Positions 8,052 through 17,761 of a stretch of DNA of 64,000 bases are shown here, in pieces (the first letter of the stretch is position 1; every line of letters starts with the position of its first letter). The translations under genes and the position numbers were made by a program. The notes below the pieces were generated by a model that ran no database searches, had not been told where the DNA came from, and saw nothing but the letters and a program-made list of their open reading frames with translations. The DNA lies in the NCBI RefSeq assembly GCF_003143775.1, contig NZ_QFRJ01000008.1, forward strand, positions 62,001 through 126,000, given 5' to 3'. This DNA comes from Brumimicrobium oceani (GTDB taxonomy: Bacteria > Bacteroidota > Bacteroidia > Flavobacteriales_D > Crocinitomicaceae).

Positions 8052-9659
8052 ATGAAACTACTAAAATTAAGTTTACTCGCTTTTTCGACATTTATTTGTC
8101 AAACCATAATTAGTCAAAACGCTTCTACTTTTTTGGATTATAACAATGTAAGGTTATTAATAAATGAAAGAGGCTCTCTTTTTAATAATTCACAGGTTAA
8201 TTCTCCAGGCTATGAAACGCCAATTAATGGTGGAAACCATTTGATTTATCAAGGAGCTTTCTGGTTCGGAGGAACTAATCAAAATGGAGATTTGAAGCTA
8301 GCAGCTCATTTGTACGGAAGCGATTATGATTATTATGCTGGACCATATTCAACTACAGGTGATTATATGACCTCTGCATATGTCAACACCTACACTAACG
8401 GACCAAGTTTTTGGACGATCTCAAGAGTCGAGATAATTAATCATATTAATAATGTTGGTCAATCAGGATACACCATACCTCAGAACATATTAAATTGGCC
8501 AGGTAATGGAGATACAACGGTTGGTGTAGCTCAGCAATTGGCACCTTATGTCGATGTGGATAGCAACGGTGTTTATGAGCCGCAATTGGGAGATTACCCT
8601 TGTTTAAAGGGGGATGTTGCAGTTTACCAAATATTTCATGAAGACATGACTCACGCAGAAAGTGGGGGAGGAAAAATTGGTGCTGAAATTCATTTAATGG
8701 CTTATCAATATGCTGACAATACTTATTTGAACAATACTACTTTTATTGAAACAACAGTTTATAATCGAGGTCAGAACTCTTTTTCTGATTTCAAGGCATC
8801 CTTCTTTCTAGATACTGATATTGGTTTTTCAGAAGATGACTATATTGGTTCTGCACCATCATCGAATTTAGTGTATTCCTACAATGGAGATGACTTTGAT
8901 GAAGGAGGAGGTGGTGCTCCTGGTTACGGAACCAATCCGCCCGCTGTTGGAGTGGTAAGCCTGAACAGAGATATTGAATACTCAGGCACCTTTAATAGAG
9001 CAGACTTGGGAATACCACAAACTACTGAGCCATCCTCAGCAATGGATTTCTGGAATTACATGAATGGAAAATGGAAGGATAACAGCTCCTGGACTTATGG
9101 AGGGACTGCCTACGGTGGAACAACGCCCGTACAACATTTATTTGATGGAAATCCTAATACAGGAGTGGGTTGGTCGGAAGTAAACACTGATGGAAATGGA
9201 AGTGTAAATCAGCCAAAGGATAGAAAAATAGTGATGACCTCTATCGAGGAAAGCTTTCAAACAGGCGATAAATTAGTATACAATTATGCAATTATCACTA
9301 ACAGAGATGGCGACAATTTGCAAAATGTTGATGGACTTATTGCTACTGCCAATTCTGTTCAGCAGTTTTTTGACACAACAAATACATATTGCTTGCCAAA
9401 TGGAACTCTAGGATTGTCGGACGAATTAGAAATAGGAAAGCTTGAAATCTATCCAAATCCAGCGGCAAATCAAATTCAGTTAGTTTGGGAAGATATGAAT
9501 GTAGATAAAATCGAAATCAATTCTTACAACGGGAAATTGGCTAAAACCATTTATGTTGAGGATGTAAATGGAGAAAAAGCCATCGATATCAGCGAACTTT
9601 CTTCGGGTGTTTATTTTGTGAATATTGGACGCTATACCCGTAAGTTAATTGTGAAATGA
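8052..9659 (+). CDS. T9SS type A secreted protein, paralog 1
   Basis: A 535-aa secreted protein with a signal peptide of about 22 residues ending SQ. The body shares long motifs with the products at 9895 and 13091, such as GAFWFGGTNQNGDLKLAAHL, ILNWPGNGDTTVGVAQQLAP, YIGSAPSSNLVYSYN and YGGTTPVQHLFDGNP. About the last 75 residues are a T9SS type A sorting domain, with LEIYPNPAANQIQLVWED and LSSGVYFVNIGRYTRKLIVK. It should cross the outer membrane through the type IX system and be attached or released. I do not recognise the body domain or a catalytic motif. Hairpin 9687-9716 probably ends the transcript. Confidence 0.85.
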   Translation: MKLLKLSLLAFSTFICQTIISQNASTFLDYNNVRLLINERGSLFNNSQVNSPGYETPINGGNHLIYQGAFWFGGTNQNGDLKLAAHLYGSDYDYYAGPYSTTGDYMTSAYVNTYTNGPSFWTISRVEIINHINNVGQSGYTIPQNILNWPGNGDTTVGVAQQLAPYVDVDSNGVYEPQLGDYPCLKGDVAVYQIFHEDMTHAESGGGKIGAEIHLMAYQYADNTYLNNTTFIETTVYNRGQNSFSDFKASFFLDTDIGFSEDDYIGSAPSSNLVYSYNGDDFDEGGGGAPGYGTNPPAVGVVSLNRDIEYSGTFNRADLGIPQTTEPSSAMDFWNYMNGKWKDNSSWTYGGTAYGGTTPVQHLFDGNPNTGVGWSEVNTDGNGSVNQPKDRKIVMTSIEESFQTGDKLVYNYAIITNRDGDNLQNVDGLIATANSVQQFFDTTNTYCLPNGTLGLSDELEIGKLEIYPNPAANQIQLVWEDMNVDKIEINSYNGKLAKTIYVEDVNGEKAIDISELSSGVYFVNIGRYTRKLIVK

Positions 9660-9686
9660 TTTTTTAGAATTTTGAATATTATAATG

Positions 9687-9716
9687 GAAAGCGAAGTGGG
9701 AACATTTCGCTTTTTT
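9687..9716 (+). terminator. Hairpin terminator after paralog 1
   Basis: AAAGCGAA (9688-9695) pairs with TTCGCTTT (9706-9713) around GTGGGAACAT and is followed by more Ts. A very similar hairpin with a near-identical loop follows the second paralog at 11481, which indicates that the terminator was copied together with the gene. Confidence 0.7.
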
Positions 9717-9894
9717 GAGTTTTACAGTATATTGAATTATCCTTTTGAAAATGGAGCGTAAATATTGTATTTTTCAGTAAAAATGCAGGAAACAGGTGGT
9801 TTTATAGAATGCTTCACCAGCCATTTGATTCAAAAATCCGTAATTATAAGTAAGAGTTATTTTATTATTGACTCATAACTTTAAAACTACGATC

Positions 9895-11455
9895 ATGAAA
9901 AAATCGATACTTATTTTAGGAACTTTTTTAGTTTTTATTTCTCATTTTATAAATGCGCAACAATCAATGGATACGCTCAACGGAAATAGTGTTTCGGCAT
10001 TGATTAATGACAGAGGAAGACTTTTTAATAATCCAAATATAGGCGCCGCTGGTTATGAAGTTCCAACAGGAAGTGGAAATCACCTTATTTTTTCGGGAGG
10101 ATTTTGGTTTGGAGGGACTAATCAGAATGTAGATTTGAAATTAGCTGCTATTGGATATAGTGGTTATGATTTTTATTCTGGCCCTTATTCTTCTACGAAT
10201 AGTTATAGCGACATCAATTATTCAAATACTTATTTGTCAGCTATTTGGAGTGTGAAGAAGTCAGATATTCTTTATCATATCTCTAATTACAATCAACAAG
10301 GTTATATTGCTCCCAATGGAATATTGAATTGGCCTGGAAATGGAGATCCATCAATAGGAGTTGCAGAACAATTAGCACCTTATATTGATCAGAATAATAA
10401 TGGTATTTACGAGCCTCATTTGGGTGAATACCCTTGTATTAAAGGAGACGAAGCGTCTTATCAAATAATGCATGAAGATCTAACAAATGGACAAAGTGGT
10501 GGAGAGAAAATTGGGGCAGAGATTCACATTATGGTATACCAGTATCAATCTTTAAACTTTATTGACTCTACAACATTTATGGAAGTGAAAGTATTCAACA
10601 GAGGACAAAATTCATTCAATGATTTTAAAGCTTCTATTTATATGGATCTTGATGTCGGTTTTTCAGAAGATGATTATATTGGAACTGCACCTACAAAGAA
10701 TTTAGTTTATGCATATAATGCTGATAATTTTGACGAGGGTGGATATGGCGCCATAGGATATGGTACTAATCCACCTTCTGTTGGAATTGTGAGCTTGAAT
10801 AAAGATTTTGAGTATATGGTATATTCAAAGATCAACCATATCATTATTATCAGATTATTGGAATTCTATGAATGGGAGAAATCCAGATGGTAGTTTTTGG
10901 ACGCATGGGATTACTGGTGCAACTGCGCAATATCTATACGATGGAGTTCCTGGCCTAGGAACTGACTGGACAGAAATGAATATTGATGGAAATGGTACAG
11001 CAAATCCTATGGGTGACCGAAGGTTTATCGCAACTTCAATTGAAGAAACTTTTAACCCTGGAGACACTTTAGTTTATAACTACGCCATAATTGTAAATCG
11101 TCAAGGTGATCATCTTGAAAATGTTCAAGGTCTAATTGAATATGCCGATTCAGTTCAAAACTATTTTGATGCAAACAATACTGATTGTTCATCAAATATA
11201 AACGTGGGTTTAACGCAAGAATTGGAAATTGGAAATCTAAATCTCTTTCCTAATCCTGCAACAAATCAAGTGCAAATAACTTGGGAAGACATGAATTTCA
11301 AGGAAATCATTATAACTTCATACCAAGGAAAACTCATTAAAAAAGTTCTGGTAAATAACACAAAAGGAAAAAAGACTGTTGATTTAAATCAGCTTTCGTC
11401 AGGTGTTTATTTTGTGAGAATGGGGAATTATGCGCAGAAATTGATTGTGAAATAA
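9895..11455 (+). pseudogene. T9SS type A secreted protein, paralog 2, disrupted by a frameshifting deletion
   Basis: The frame from ATG 9895 (MKKSILILGTFLVF signal peptide) matches paralogs 1 and 3 until SLNKDFEY near 10815. It then runs into unrelated residues and stops at 10893. The homologous continuation, SDYWNSMNGRNPDGSFW through to a type A sorting domain ending YAQKLIVK, is in another frame up to 11455. Only about 40 bases lie between the EY and YWN codons, where paralogs 1 and 3 have about 63-66. A net deletion of about 23-26 bases is therefore likely. The gene is probably inactive, or the sequence has an error. An upstream TTG at 9868 is an unlikely start. Confidence 0.8.
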
Positions 11456-11480
11456 TACTTTTGGAACTATATTTTTTGAC

Positions 11481-11510
11481 AAAAAGCGAGGTGGAAACAT
11501 CTCGCTTTTT
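11481..11510 (+). terminator. Hairpin terminator after paralog 2
   Basis: AAAAAGCGAG (11481-11490) and CTCGCTTTTT (11501-11510) form a perfect 10-bp stem around GTGGAAACAT. Compared with 9687-9716 the loop is nearly the same, and the stem differs by a paired change (A-T to G-C), so base pairing has been kept since duplication. Confidence 0.75.
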
Positions 11511-11608
11511 AATTTTAAGAAAAACAACTTTCAATACTTAAAACAATCACTAACTTTAGAACTTTAAACCATTCAAATAAAAACAAAGATTATCCATAAT
11601 TTTAAACC

Positions 11609-12712
11609 ATGAAACAGTTCATTTTTCTCCTTATTTTATCGCTTTCTGTGGCTTGTGAAACAAAGGAAAAGCCCTCTTTTACTTTGCAAGGTCAAATTGA
11701 AAATCCAGAACATGAATATCTTTTACTTTTGGAGGAAAGTAACATAGAGAAAAAGGAGACAACATTCATTGATACCCTTTTCTTGGATGAAATGGGGAGG
11801 TTTAAGGCTGAATTTCATATTGAGCCACATTTCTATAGGCTAATTGTAAACGAAAAACTAAGTATCCCATTGGTTATAGATCATGGACAAAATGTGCAGG
11901 TCAGGATCAATTCTACCGATACAAAAATTGAGGGTTCTAAAGACACCGATTTACTTTTGAACTACGAAAAATTCAGGGCTTCCTCTTTGGAGCGATTGGT
12001 GAAAACAATTCGAAGAAAAATCACCGAAGAAAATCAAAAGCCAAACCCAAATGCTAAGCTTATTGATTCTCTGGGCAAATTAGAGATTCATAATTACGAT
12101 TTACATTTAGAGGAGCTGAATGCCTTTATTAACAGTAATATGAGAAATAGTTTGGCGCTTTATCCAAGCTCCATTCGATGGAAAGGAGAAAACAATTTAG
12201 CGTTTTACGATAGTTTAGTTCTTGAACTAGAAAACGCTAATCAGAATTACAAAATCATTGAGCGCCTAAGAGAAAAAGTAACACGTTTGCAGCAGACTTC
12301 AATTGGTGGAACAGCTCCTGATATAAAAATGAACACAACCGAAGGAAACGAAAAAAGTTTATATGCCCTTCACGACCAATATACTTTAATAGAATTTTGG
12401 GCGAGTTGGTGCGGCCCTTGCAGAAGAGAAAGTCCAGTGCTAAATGAGTTGTATTTGACTTACAAAGATCAAGGCTTTAATATTTACGCTGTTTCTTTAG
12501 ACGATCGAGAAAGAAACTGGCTTCATGCTATTCAAAAAGACCAGAGGACCTACACTAATGTGTCGTCGCTAGAAGGATTCAAAACGCCTGCAGCCTATAA
12601 CTATGCGGTTACAGCACTTCCTATGAATTTCCTTATCGATAAAGAAGGTAAAATCATAGCCAAAGACATCCATGGTGAAGAGCTGATAAGTTTGGTGAAA
12701 GAACTGTTTTAA
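11609..12712 (+). CDS. Thioredoxin-like lipoprotein (TlpA family, DUF4369-type N-terminus)
   Basis: A 367-aa lipoprotein with signal sequence FIFLLILSLSVAC, so Cys16 is the likely lipidated residue. The N-terminal half (FTLQGQIENPEHEYLLLLEE and following) resembles the DUF4369 domain. The C-terminal half is a TlpA/AhpC-TSA thioredoxin fold with EFWASWCGPCRRESPVLNEL, so a CGPC active site sits near residue 268. A cis-proline-like ALPMNFLID segment follows. It should act in the periplasm as a thiol-disulfide reductase. It lies between two of the T9SS paralogs; a role in their disulfide chemistry is speculation. Confidence 0.88.
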   Translation: MKQFIFLLILSLSVACETKEKPSFTLQGQIENPEHEYLLLLEESNIEKKETTFIDTLFLDEMGRFKAEFHIEPHFYRLIVNEKLSIPLVIDHGQNVQVRINSTDTKIEGSKDTDLLLNYEKFRASSLERLVKTIRRKITEENQKPNPNAKLIDSLGKLEIHNYDLHLEELNAFINSNMRNSLALYPSSIRWKGENNLAFYDSLVLELENANQNYKIIERLREKVTRLQQTSIGGTAPDIKMNTTEGNEKSLYALHDQYTLIEFWASWCGPCRRESPVLNELYLTYKDQGFNIYAVSLDDRERNWLHAIQKDQRTYTNVSSLEGFKTPAAYNYAVTALPMNFLIDKEGKIIAKDIHGEELISLVKELF

Positions 12713-13090
12713 TGTTGATGTGTTCCCAACCAGAAACTAAACAATTTAAAAAATATTACGAAGGAGTCCAACGACTGAGTAGTTCTCAGGCTTCGGACTG
12801 AATCTCTTTTTGATTATCTCTAAATATTAATTTGGCTTTAAAGACATGAATTTAGCTAGTTGTTTTCATCATAAAGAACTGTTAGAATAGCGGTTATCAA
12901 CAATGAATTTAAAAGCGGTTGTAAACTGTCTATAAGTTATTTATATTTGTTGTAATTGGGTTATTACTACGATGGAATGCCCTTTGAATAAATCAGTTTT
13001 CAAAGTATTTCACCAACCCATTATCCTTAAAACCCGTTTTTATAGTTAGTGGCTATACTGTTTATAGCTTTCAAATTTAAAACTAAGCTT
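12713..13090. other. Intergenic region upstream of paralog 3
   Basis: There is no gene. The last 100 bases before ATG 13091 resemble the leader of paralog 2 before ATG 9895: both contain a CACCA(A/G)CC block, a TTATAGTTA/TTATAAGTA-like block and an AAAACTA segment just before the start. This suggests that the leader was duplicated with the gene. No terminator or RNA gene was recognised. Confidence 0.45.
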
Positions 13091-16000
13091 ATGAAAAATT
13101 CTATACTTTTATTAGGGACTTTTTTAGTTTTTATTCTACAGTTGGTTAACGCTCAGCAACATAGAAGCACGCTTGACGGAAATAGTGTTTCCGCAACAAT
13201 TTTTGATGAAGGTAGACTGTTTCATAGTCCGAATACTGCGATGCCAGGCTACGAATTTCCCAAAGGAAGTGGGAAACACCTTATTTTTTCGGGAGGGTTT
13301 TGGTTTGGCGGCACGAATCAAAACGGAGAGTTGAAGTTGGCTGCGCAGTTATATGGAGACCAAAGAGAATTCTACCGTGGATCACTTTCTTCGACCGGAC
13401 AATATATGGATACGGCTTACATATACAATTATGAAAGTGGGATTTGGACAATCAAAAAATCTGAAGTGATTTACCATATCGATAATTTTGATCAAAACGG
13501 ATATGAAATGCCAGAAGCTATATTGAATTGGCCGGGCAACGGAAATCTGTCAATTGGAGTAGCGAGTCAATTGGCTCCTTATATTGATCTCAACAACAAC
13601 GAAATTTATGAGCCTCACCTAGGAGACTATCCTTGCATAAAAGGCGATATGGCCTCCTATCAAATTATGCATGATGATGGTGAACATTTCAGTAGTGGAG
13701 GTGAAAGAATAGGAGCAGAAATTCACATGATGATTTATCAAATACAATCGAATAATTTACTCGACTCTACAACTTTCATTGATTTGAAATTAATCAATCG
13801 CGGGCAGAATTCGTTTGATGATTTTAGAGCAGCTATTTTTATTGATGCGGATGTTGGTTCCTATGGAGACGATTATATAGGTTCTGATCCTAGCAGAAAT
13901 CTAATGTATGCATACAACAGTAATAATAATGATGTAGGATTTGGATCGCCAAATAGCTATGGAGTTAACCCGCCAGCAGTGGGGTTTGTATGTTTGAATA
14001 GAGATATTGAATATTCTGGGACAATCTTTAGGCAAGATTTATCACCTATTCCTAATGTGCTAGATATGCCTGCCGAATATTGGCTTTTAATGAATGGAAG
14101 ATGGATTAATGGAGACGAGTGGACTTATGGTGGAAATGGTTTTGGAGGAACAACTCCAACTCAACATTTGTTTGATGGAAACCCTTATCTGGGAACGGGT
14201 TGGACAGAGCTAGACAATGATGGAAGTGGAACTCCAAATCCACCAGGGGACAAAAGAATGCTAATGACCACCGTTGAAGAATTTTTCAATCCTGGCGATA
14301 CTTTGGTTTATAATTACGCAGTTATTGCCAATCGTCAAGGAAATTATTTAGAAAACGTGCAAGGTGTAATGAATTATACCGATTCTGTTCAGCTTTATTT
14401 TGATAATAATTCTGCTTCGTGCATCCAACAAGGAACTGGAATTGCAGATATTTTTGAGGAAGTAGAGGAAAACTTAAAACTGAATTTTGAAATTACACGT
14501 CTAGATGGAGAAGGGAATATGTCAAGAGCAGTAACTCTTCATGAGTGGACGGAATACGAAATTGTAACTCAAAATGCTGTTGATAAAATTAGATATAAAA
14601 GAGGAAAAGGCCCAATTGAAGCTCGTTTGACGGACACAATTAATCATGCTTTAGGTCATTTTGTAATTAAATTTCATGAATATGATGATATTGATACCGC
14701 CAATTGGACGATTTATCATTATGATACAATAGGAGGGATTTTATTAGATTCTGCAAATTCTAATTCAGGTATAAACCTCGGAAATGAACAGTTCTTTCCT
14801 CAGTGGGGAATGGCCATTCGAATTGAGCAGATAAATTATTATTGTGGTAATTTAAATTCGAATTGTCTTGAAAGAGAAATGCATGCCAAGCCTTTGGAGG
14901 CAAGCTTGCATTTTGAGGATGCAAATTTAAAGTGGTTGACAGGGGTAAAAAACACTAATGTGAACAGTCCACTAAATTGGATAAGATCGGGATCCATTTT
15001 TCCACAAGTAAATCCACCAATAATTGATAGTGTTTTTAGTCCAAATTGTTATTCATCAAATGGGAGTGATCCTTTTAACACTTATAGCAAGCTTGCCGAT
15101 GGAATAGTTTCTCCGAGTATGTTAACTAGAAATAACGACTGCTATTTTGCGCCCTTGGTGGTTCCAAGTAGCGTGGTTAATGACATCAATATTATCTCTA
15201 TTCAGAAATTACAGCAACCAACCGTTTACCAACCAAGCATTGATCTGGTTTTCACAGATGATACTTCAAAATGGACAAGAAGTCCTGTTATTGAGCTCAA
15301 CTCATTTGATGTTGGCTCGGTGAATGGAGGAATAGCAGGTTTTTTACGCAAAAGCAATTCTGTTGATAAACAAGGAAATCCTGATGGCTCAGGAACAGGA
15401 ATGGGATGGTTTCCGGGTTATGCAATCGATGTGGAAACAGGAAGAAGGTTGAACATTGCGTTTGGCGAAAATTCTACTTTAACAAATGACAATGGAGATG
15501 ACATGATTTGGAATCCAACAGAACGACTTTTCGACAATAATGGAAATTATGTTCTAGGAGGTCAGCACGTGATATATGTTTTTGGTAGAGAAGAATTGGG
15601 AATGCCTATTTATGATCAAGGTGCATTTATTCATCAAAAACTTTCAGCAGAAACAGTGGTTGGATTTAGCGATGTGTTTTCAAACTTATCTTGGGTAATG
15701 CAACCGCTTTTAGCACCTGGGACACAATTGAATTCTACCGATGTTAGATTGAGAATTAGAATTAACAAAGAGTTCAAGACAAAAATCCTTTCGAATCAAA
15801 ATGAAGGTCGTCCAATGTTTTCTTGGAATGCAGTTCCTTATGATGAGATTTGGATGTCAAATAAGAACGAAACAAATGAAGGAAACGTGAGTGTTTTTCC
15901 AAATCCAGCGGCAAACCAAATCACAATTGCTTGGGATGAGGTAAAAGTAGATGAAATTGAAATCACTTCTTATCAAGGAAGAGTAGTGCGAAAGATTTTA

Positions 16001-16105
16001 GTTGAAGGAGTCCAAGGAGAAAAAACCATAGACATTAGCGGATTTTCTTCGGGTGTCTACTTTGTGAATATTGGAAGTGTGACGAAGAAGTTGGTGGTTC
16101 AGTAA
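13091..16105 (+). CDS. T9SS type A secreted protein, paralog 3, large fusion
   Basis: A secreted protein of about 1004 aa from ATG 13091; an in-frame start at 13049 would only add residues before the signal peptide. Residues 1 to about 455 match paralogs 1 and 2 (GGFWFGGTNQNGELKLAAQL, ILNWPGNGNLSIGVASQLAP). A central region of about 470 residues is absent from the paralogs. It includes RLNIAFGENSTLTNDNGDDM and YVLGGQHVIYVFG, motifs I associate with other large secreted Bacteroidota proteins. The last 75 or so residues are a type A sorting domain (VFPNPAANQITIAWDEV, SSGVYFVNIG). The function is unknown. It looks like a paralog that acquired or retained a second module before the sorting signal. 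Confidence 0.82.
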   Translation: MKNSILLLGTFLVFILQLVNAQQHRSTLDGNSVSATIFDEGRLFHSPNTAMPGYEFPKGSGKHLIFSGGFWFGGTNQNGELKLAAQLYGDQREFYRGSLSSTGQYMDTAYIYNYESGIWTIKKSEVIYHIDNFDQNGYEMPEAILNWPGNGNLSIGVASQLAPYIDLNNNEIYEPHLGDYPCIKGDMASYQIMHDDGEHFSSGGERIGAEIHMMIYQIQSNNLLDSTTFIDLKLINRGQNSFDDFRAAIFIDADVGSYGDDYIGSDPSRNLMYAYNSNNNDVGFGSPNSYGVNPPAVGFVCLNRDIEYSGTIFRQDLSPIPNVLDMPAEYWLLMNGRWINGDEWTYGGNGFGGTTPTQHLFDGNPYLGTGWTELDNDGSGTPNPPGDKRMLMTTVEEFFNPGDTLVYNYAVIANRQGNYLENVQGVMNYTDSVQLYFDNNSASCIQQGTGIADIFEEVEENLKLNFEITRLDGEGNMSRAVTLHEWTEYEIVTQNAVDKIRYKRGKGPIEARLTDTINHALGHFVIKFHEYDDIDTANWTIYHYDTIGGILLDSANSNSGINLGNEQFFPQWGMAIRIEQINYYCGNLNSNCLEREMHAKPLEASLHFEDANLKWLTGVKNTNVNSPLNWIRSGSIFPQVNPPIIDSVFSPNCYSSNGSDPFNTYSKLADGIVSPSMLTRNNDCYFAPLVVPSSVVNDINIISIQKLQQPTVYQPSIDLVFTDDTSKWTRSPVIELNSFDVGSVNGGIAGFLRKSNSVDKQGNPDGSGTGMGWFPGYAIDVETGRRLNIAFGENSTLTNDNGDDMIWNPTERLFDNNGNYVLGGQHVIYVFGREELGMPIYDQGAFIHQKLSAETVVGFSDVFSNLSWVMQPLLAPGTQLNSTDVRLRIRINKEFKTKILSNQNEGRPMFSWNAVPYDEIWMSNKNETNEGNVSVFPNPAANQITIAWDEVKVDEIEITSYQGRVVRKILVEGVQGEKTIDISGFSSGVYFVNIGSVTKKLVVQ

Positions 16106-16165
16106 AGAATTATTGCTAATAAAAAAAGTATATTTGTTTGCAAAGCAACAACTTTCTAGAGTAAT

Positions 16166-16366
16166 ATGAGAATTTTAAATAAAACACTACTTATTCTTTT
16201 GGTTTATTTGTCAATGGTCGGTTTAAATTCGATTGACCGAATATTGATCAAAAATGAAACTATTCAAGTTAGCGATTTCTCTAATTTAATGTTGGAAAGT
16301 TTAATCTATGCTTCTCCTTTGATTCTTTTCTATTTATATCAGATTGTTAAGGAAATTAGCCGATAA
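16166..16366 (+). CDS. Small hypothetical membrane protein
   Basis: A 66-aa frame with two hydrophobic segments, TLLILLVYLSMVGL near residues 7-20 and LIYASPLILFYLYQIV near 46-61. The ends are charged. It starts 60 bases after paralog 3 and could be cotranscribed with it. No family is recognised. The support is length, composition and position only. Confidence 0.45.
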   Translation: MRILNKTLLILLVYLSMVGLNSIDRILIKNETIQVSDFSNLMLESLIYASPLILFYLYQIVKEISR

Positions 16367-16377
16367 AAGTAAATTGT

Positions 16378-16460
16378 ATAGGGTGGTTTGCGTAGGGGTG
16401 ATTTGCAAATCACCCTTACGCAAATCACCCCTACACTGCACAAATCACCCCTACACAATC
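16378..16460. repeat. Palindromic repeat of GTAGGGGTGATTTG units
   Basis: GTAGGGGTGATTTG-like units on the left arm are followed by CAAATCACCCTTACG and two CAAATCACCCCTACAC units. The first two inverted arms can form a long stem. It lies between the small membrane gene and the convergent thiolase gene, so it may end transcription from both sides. It has the look of a dispersed intergenic repeat. Confidence 0.6.
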
Positions 16461-16463
16461 TCC

Positions 16464-17648
16464 CTACAATCTTTCTATAACTCCCGCTGCTCCTTGACCT
16501 GTACCAACACACATCGTTACAACACCGTAGCGTTCATTACGTTTCTTTAATTCATTCATCATTTGAACAGTCAATTTCGCTCCTGTACATCCAAGAGGGT
16601 GACCCATTGAAATTGCTCCACCATTTACGTTTACGATGTCTGGATCCAATCCAACTTCGCGAATTACTGCTAATGATTGTGAAGCAAATGCTTCGTTCAA
16701 TTCGAATAAATTAATGTCGTTTAATTTCAATCCTGCAGATTTAATGGCTAATGGAATAGCATCAACTGGTCCAATTCCCATAATTCTTGGTTCAACACCT
16801 ACAACATTGTAAGAAGCCAATCTAGCAACTGGTTCTAAACCGAGTTCTTTTACCATTTTCTCTGACATTACCAAAGTAAATGCTGCTCCGTCACTGGTCT
16901 GTGAAGAGTTTCCTGCAGTTACAGAACCTTTAGCGTCAAATACTGGTCGTAATCTCGCCAAAGCCTCATAAGTTGAACCTTTTCTTGGTCCTTCATCAGT
17001 ATCCACAGTGTATTTATGTACTTGGCGTTTTTCATTTTCGTCAAGGTAAATGTGTTCTACATCAATAGGAACAATGTCATCAACAAATCGCCCTTCAGCA
17101 ATTGCTCTTAACGCTCTGTTGTGAGATTCTAAAGCAAATTTATCTTGGTCTTCACGAGAAACCTTGAATTGTTGCGCAACTGCCTCAGCGGTTAATCCCA
17201 TTCCCCAATACCAAGTTGGATTTTCCTTCCCTACTTTGGGATTAGGAACAATTCTCCAACCTCCCATTGGAATTGCAGACATTGATTCAACACCACCAGC
17301 GATAATACAATCTGCCATTCCGTTGTTGATTTTTGCCGTTGCAATTGCAATAGTTTCTAATCCTGATGCGCAGTAACGATTTACCGTCATTCCTGGAGCT
17401 TTATCGGTGTCCAATCCCATTAAAGAGATCAATCGACCTACATTTAATCCTTGTTCTGCCTCTGGATTTGCATTTCCCACAATCACATCATCGATGCGTT
17501 TTGGGTCTAAATTCGGAACATCTTCCATGATGCGTTTGATAACATTTGCTGCCAAATCATCAGGACGATAAAAACGGAAACCACCACGACCAGATTTTGC
17601 AACTGCGGTACGGTATCCTGTAACTATATATGCGTTGTTATTTTTCAT
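16464..17648 (-). CDS. fadA: Acetyl-CoA C-acyltransferase (thiolase)
   Basis: A 394-aa thiolase that cleaves 3-ketoacyl-CoA with CoA in the last step of beta-oxidation. The acylated cysteine lies in NRYCASGLETIAIA near residue 90. The C-terminal catalytic motifs are NVNGGAISMGHPLGCTGA and VVTMCVGTGQGAAGV, which carry the catalytic His and second Cys. FELNEAFASQSLAV supplies the conserved NEAF. The length is normal. It follows the multifunctional dehydrogenase/hydratase gene by 113 bases in the same direction, as expected for a fadBA-like pair. A biosynthetic thiolase is less likely given that partner. Confidence 0.93.
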   Translation of the reverse strand: MKNNNAYIVTGYRTAVAKSGRGGFRFYRPDDLAANVIKRIMEDVPNLDPKRIDDVIVGNANPEAEQGLNVGRLISLMGLDTDKAPGMTVNRYCASGLETIAIATAKINNGMADCIIAGGVESMSAIPMGGWRIVPNPKVGKENPTWYWGMGLTAEAVAQQFKVSREDQDKFALESHNRALRAIAEGRFVDDIVPIDVEHIYLDENEKRQVHKYTVDTDEGPRKGSTYEALARLRPVFDAKGSVTAGNSSQTSDGAAFTLVMSEKMVKELGLEPVARLASYNVVGVEPRIMGIGPVDAIPLAIKSAGLKLNDINLFELNEAFASQSLAVIREVGLDPDIVNVNGGAISMGHPLGCTGAKLTVQMMNELKKRNERYGVVTMCVGTGQGAAGVIERL

Positions 17649-17761
17649 TTTTTTTAAGATTATTAAGATGTTAGATTTTTAGACATTAGACACGATACTT
17701 CTCATCTTATGTCAAAATCCGTATCTATGGTTTTAAATTCATTGTATCCTCTAAACTCTCC

